From assembly GCA_902470365.1 (NCBI GenBank), contig CABRFZ010000021.1, positions 1 through 41,108 on the forward strand: a stretch of DNA of 41,108 nt, written 5' to 3'. How positions within the stretch are numbered: position 1 is the first letter of the stretch; each line of letters starts with the position of its first letter. A model generated the notes under the pieces. The model was not told the origin of the DNA. It searched no databases and saw only the letters and a list, made by a program, of their open reading frames with translations. The translations under genes and the position numbers were made by a program. Positions 39,050-41,108 of this stretch are shown one piece after another. This stretch comes from an uncultured Collinsella sp. GTDB lineage: Bacteria > Actinomycetota > Coriobacteriia > Coriobacteriales > Coriobacteriaceae.

Positions 39050-41108
39050 CTAGGCCTGATCGGCACCTGCGGTCTCCAAACCGATCAAACGGAACGGGTC
39101 GGCCACGCCACCAATCGACTTTTGGAGCTCGCGCTGGCGCTGTGAATCTTGCACCGCCTGCATAGTCAGCACGCGACGGGCCTCATCGTCGAGTGAACGG
39201 TCCTGACGCAACTTGGCCTGCGCGGCTCGCATGCGACGTTTGATGGTGTAGAGCTCGAGCGTATCGAGCATAAAGACGATGTTCGTCTCGGTCGGGTGCT
39301 TACTCGTTGCCGAGATGCGCCCGGCGCTGACAAGCGATGCCGCCTCGGGACACACCGCGCGTGCCGCATCCATGCATGCCGCAGGATCGGTTCCCGGCGG
39401 CGTTGCCAGCACGGCCCACGCAATGGACTCGTGACGCGGGTCGACCCACTCGATAGAACAAATGCGATCGGCATACGTGCGGAACAGGTCGGGGTAGCTC
39501 GTGAGCATCGTCAGCAGCTCACGCTCCCCCGCCAGGGATTTCCGCTCCAGATCGGTCAAAACAATCGGCATCGACGGAGCTGCCGCCGCACTTGAGCTAT
39601 CGGCAACGGGTGCCGCGCTTTCCATCCCCGCTGGCACATCGATTGGCGGCAGATCCTCGTCGACCTCCACCGGCGCTGCCCCATAGGCATCAAGCGGAAC
39701 GTAGTCGTACGGGTCCTCCTCGACCGGTGCGGACACCGGCGGCGTCGCGCCCGCGGCCCAGGCACCGCGACCGGCACTGCGCGCACCGGCCGCACCGCCG
39801 CCCGAACTTCGTCCCTGCGAACCGCCCGCGCGCTCGGCTTGCGCGCGTTGACGCTCGTAGCTCTGCTCACGCCGGCGCTCGGCGTCCTCTCGCTTGGCGA
39901 CATCGCGAAACACACGGCCGGAGCTCGCACGCACGGTCTCCAGGTCCAAACCCAGCAGATCGGCAATCTGGATAAAGTACGTGTCGATCATATAACTGTC
40001 ACGCAGCGGGTAGATGAGCGTCAGCGCGTCCTCGAGCGCTTTGGCGCGACCGCCCGGCGTGGTAATGTCGCTCGACTCCTGCAGCGAACGATAGACAAAG
40101 TCCATGAGGGGCTCGGCCGCGTCAATGCGCGCCTGAAGTTCCTGGCCGCCATGCGCCGTGATGAACTCCATGGGGTCGTTGCCGTCGGGAAGCACCACGC
40201 AACGAAGGTCCATCGAATCCTGCTCGATAAACTGAATCGCGCGACGGGCAGCCTTTTGACCGGCAGCGTCGCCATCGAACATATATACAATGCGCTTGGC
40301 AAAACGGGTGAGTGTCTTAACGTGATGTTCCGTCAGCGCTGTGCCCAGCGTGGCGACGACGTTTTTGATCCCTGCCTCCCAGCAGGCGATGCAGTCGGTA
40401 TAGCCCTCCACCACAATGGCGGTATCCTGCGCGACGATAAACTCCTTGGCCCAGTTAAAGCCATAGAGGTTTCGTTTTTTATGAAACACACTCGTCTCGG
40501 CCGTGTTGAGGTACTTGGGCTGACCATCGCCCATGATGCGCCCGCCAAAGGCGATATTGTGACCCTGCTCATCAAAGATGGGAAACATCACGCGGTCGTA
40601 AAAGCGGTCCGCGAGCTGTCCGCGCCCGCGGCTCACGGCCACGTTGGCATCGATCATCTCCTGCGGGGTAAAGCCCGCCTGCGACAGGTGCGATACCAGC
40701 GCGTTGTGACCCGGCGCAAAGCCCAGGCAGTAGCGGCGACAGACATCTCCGCCCATGCCACGACTGGCAAAGTACTCGCGCGGACGGCTGTCCTTACCGC
40801 GCATAAGCATGGTGTGGTAGAACTGAGCCGTCTCGGCGCACAGGTCGTAGATGCGGGCACGCTTGGTGCCGCGATCGCGCTGCGCACCGGTATCGTGCAG
40901 TTCAATTCCCGCACGGTCGGCCAGGTAGCGGATCGACTCGGGAAAACTCAGGTTCTCGCGCTTCATGATATAGGTAAAGACGTCGCCGCCCTCACCGCAG
41001 CCAAAGCAGTGCCACACCTGCGTGGCAGGAATAATGTGAAACGATGGGGTCTTTTCGCCATGAAACGGGCAGCAGCCCCAAAACTCATGGCCGCGGGGCT
41101 TGAGCTCA
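39050..41108 (-). CDS. dnaG: DNA primase DnaG (5' end outside the window)
   Basis: The reading frame stays open to the window edge. The visible start, ELKPRGHEFWGCCPFHGEK, then VWHCFGCGEGGDVF, is the N-terminal CHC2 zinc-binding domain. The first ATG in frame (41016-ish) falls inside that domain and is not the true start. The TOPRIM core includes VVEGYTDCIACWEAGIKNVVATLGTAL and YMFDGDAAGQKAARRA. A low-complexity Arg/Gly/Ala-rich linker precedes a C-terminal helicase-binding domain ending GLETAGADQA. It makes replication primers and pairs with rpoD as in the classic primase-sigma operon. Confidence 0.96.
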   Translation of the reverse strand, partial: ELKPRGHEFWGCCPFHGEKTPSFHIIPATQVWHCFGCGEGGDVFTYIMKRENLSFPESIRYLADRAGIELHDTGAQRDRGTKRARIYDLCAETAQFYHTMLMRGKDSRPREYFASRGMGGDVCRRYCLGFAPGHNALVSHLSQAGFTPQEMIDANVAVSRGRGQLADRFYDRVMFPIFDEQGHNIAFGGRIMGDGQPKYLNTAETSVFHKKRNLYGFNWAKEFIVAQDTAIVVEGYTDCIACWEAGIKNVVATLGTALTEHHVKTLTRFAKRIVYMFDGDAAGQKAARRAIQFIEQDSMDLRCVVLPDGNDPMEFITAHGGQELQARIDAAEPLMDFVYRSLQESSDITTPGGRAKALEDALTLIYPLRDSYMIDTYFIQIADLLGLDLETVRASSGRVFRDVAKREDAERRREQSYERQRAQAERAGGSQGRSSGGGAAGARSAGRGAWAAGATPPVSAPVEEDPYDYVPLDAYGAAPVEVDEDLPPIDVPAGMESAAPVADSSSAAAAPSMPIVLTDLERKSLAGERELLTMLTSYPDLFRTYADRICSIEWVDPRHESIAWAVLATPPGTDPAACMDAARAVCPEAASLVSAGRISATSKHPTETNIVFMLDTLELYTIKRRMRAAQAKLRQDRSLDDEARRVLTMQAVQDSQRQRELQKSIGGVADPFRLIGLETAGADQA

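Noticed and set aside
41015..41017. ATG as the start of dnaG
   Set aside because: It is a Val/Met-type codon position inside the CHC2 zinc finger; the frame continues upstream with the conserved CPFHGEK segment to the window edge.

Overview
The window looks like chromosomal DNA of a Coriobacteriia-type actinobacterium, most likely Collinsella or a close relative. This is inferred from the GC-rich coding sequence, the gene order, SepIVA-region synteny shared with other Actinomycetota, and short GC-rich intergenic repeats. I could not run a database search, so the genus is an inference. Nearly every gene lies on the minus strand. The only plus-strand genes are a GldA-like dehydrogenase, a decayed cobalamin adenosyltransferase and a DUF134/NifX fusion protein.

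Reading in transcription order (right to left). 41108-37590: dnaG (5' end outside the window) and the housekeeping sigma factor rpoD, followed by a long inverted repeat and two identical tRNA-Asn genes. 36996-22106: a dense 14-gene run, asp23/gls24 - fakA-like - recG - rsmD - coaD - SepIVA-like coiled-coil - yceD - rpmF - plsX - acpP - rnc - smc - ftsY - ffh. It resembles the yloU-yloV-recG-plsX-acpP-rnc-smc-ftsY-ffh neighbourhood of Bacillus, with fabD/fabG absent and the actinobacterial block rsmD-coaD-sepIVA-yceD-rpmF inserted. It joins fatty-acid activation (FakA, PlsX, ACP, CoA synthesis) to signal-recognition-particle targeting, chromosome condensation and ribosome maturation.

21982-14383: the plus-strand DUF134/NifX metal-binding regulator faces away from thyA-folA, with two palindromic operators in the shared promoter region. 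Then come a TrmH-family rRNA/tRNA methyltransferase, a MATE exporter, a cobO pseudogene, ftsH and a DUF523 gene. 14334-9963: a GldA-like dehydrogenase diverges from ileS. The ileS leader is a clear isoleucine T-box with a fully traceable antiterminator/terminator switch.

9962-1: a structured, gene-free stretch with nested inverted repeats, then lspA-rluD, a membrane GT2 glycosyltransferase, a stand-alone prepilin peptidase with dgt, rarA, and a four-gene stress-type operon (DUF948 - degenerate RsbW-like protein - SigB/SigF-type sigma factor - AI-2E-family transporter).

The most interesting items are: the sigma-factor operon whose anti-sigma-like protein has lost the recognisable ATP-binding residues and has no anti-anti-sigma gene beside it; the DUF134-NifX-His/Cys-tail protein with operators spaced five helical turns apart; the concentric inverted-repeat element near 9797-9946; the palindromes sharing a CATTGGGGACGT core; and the divergent ThyA.
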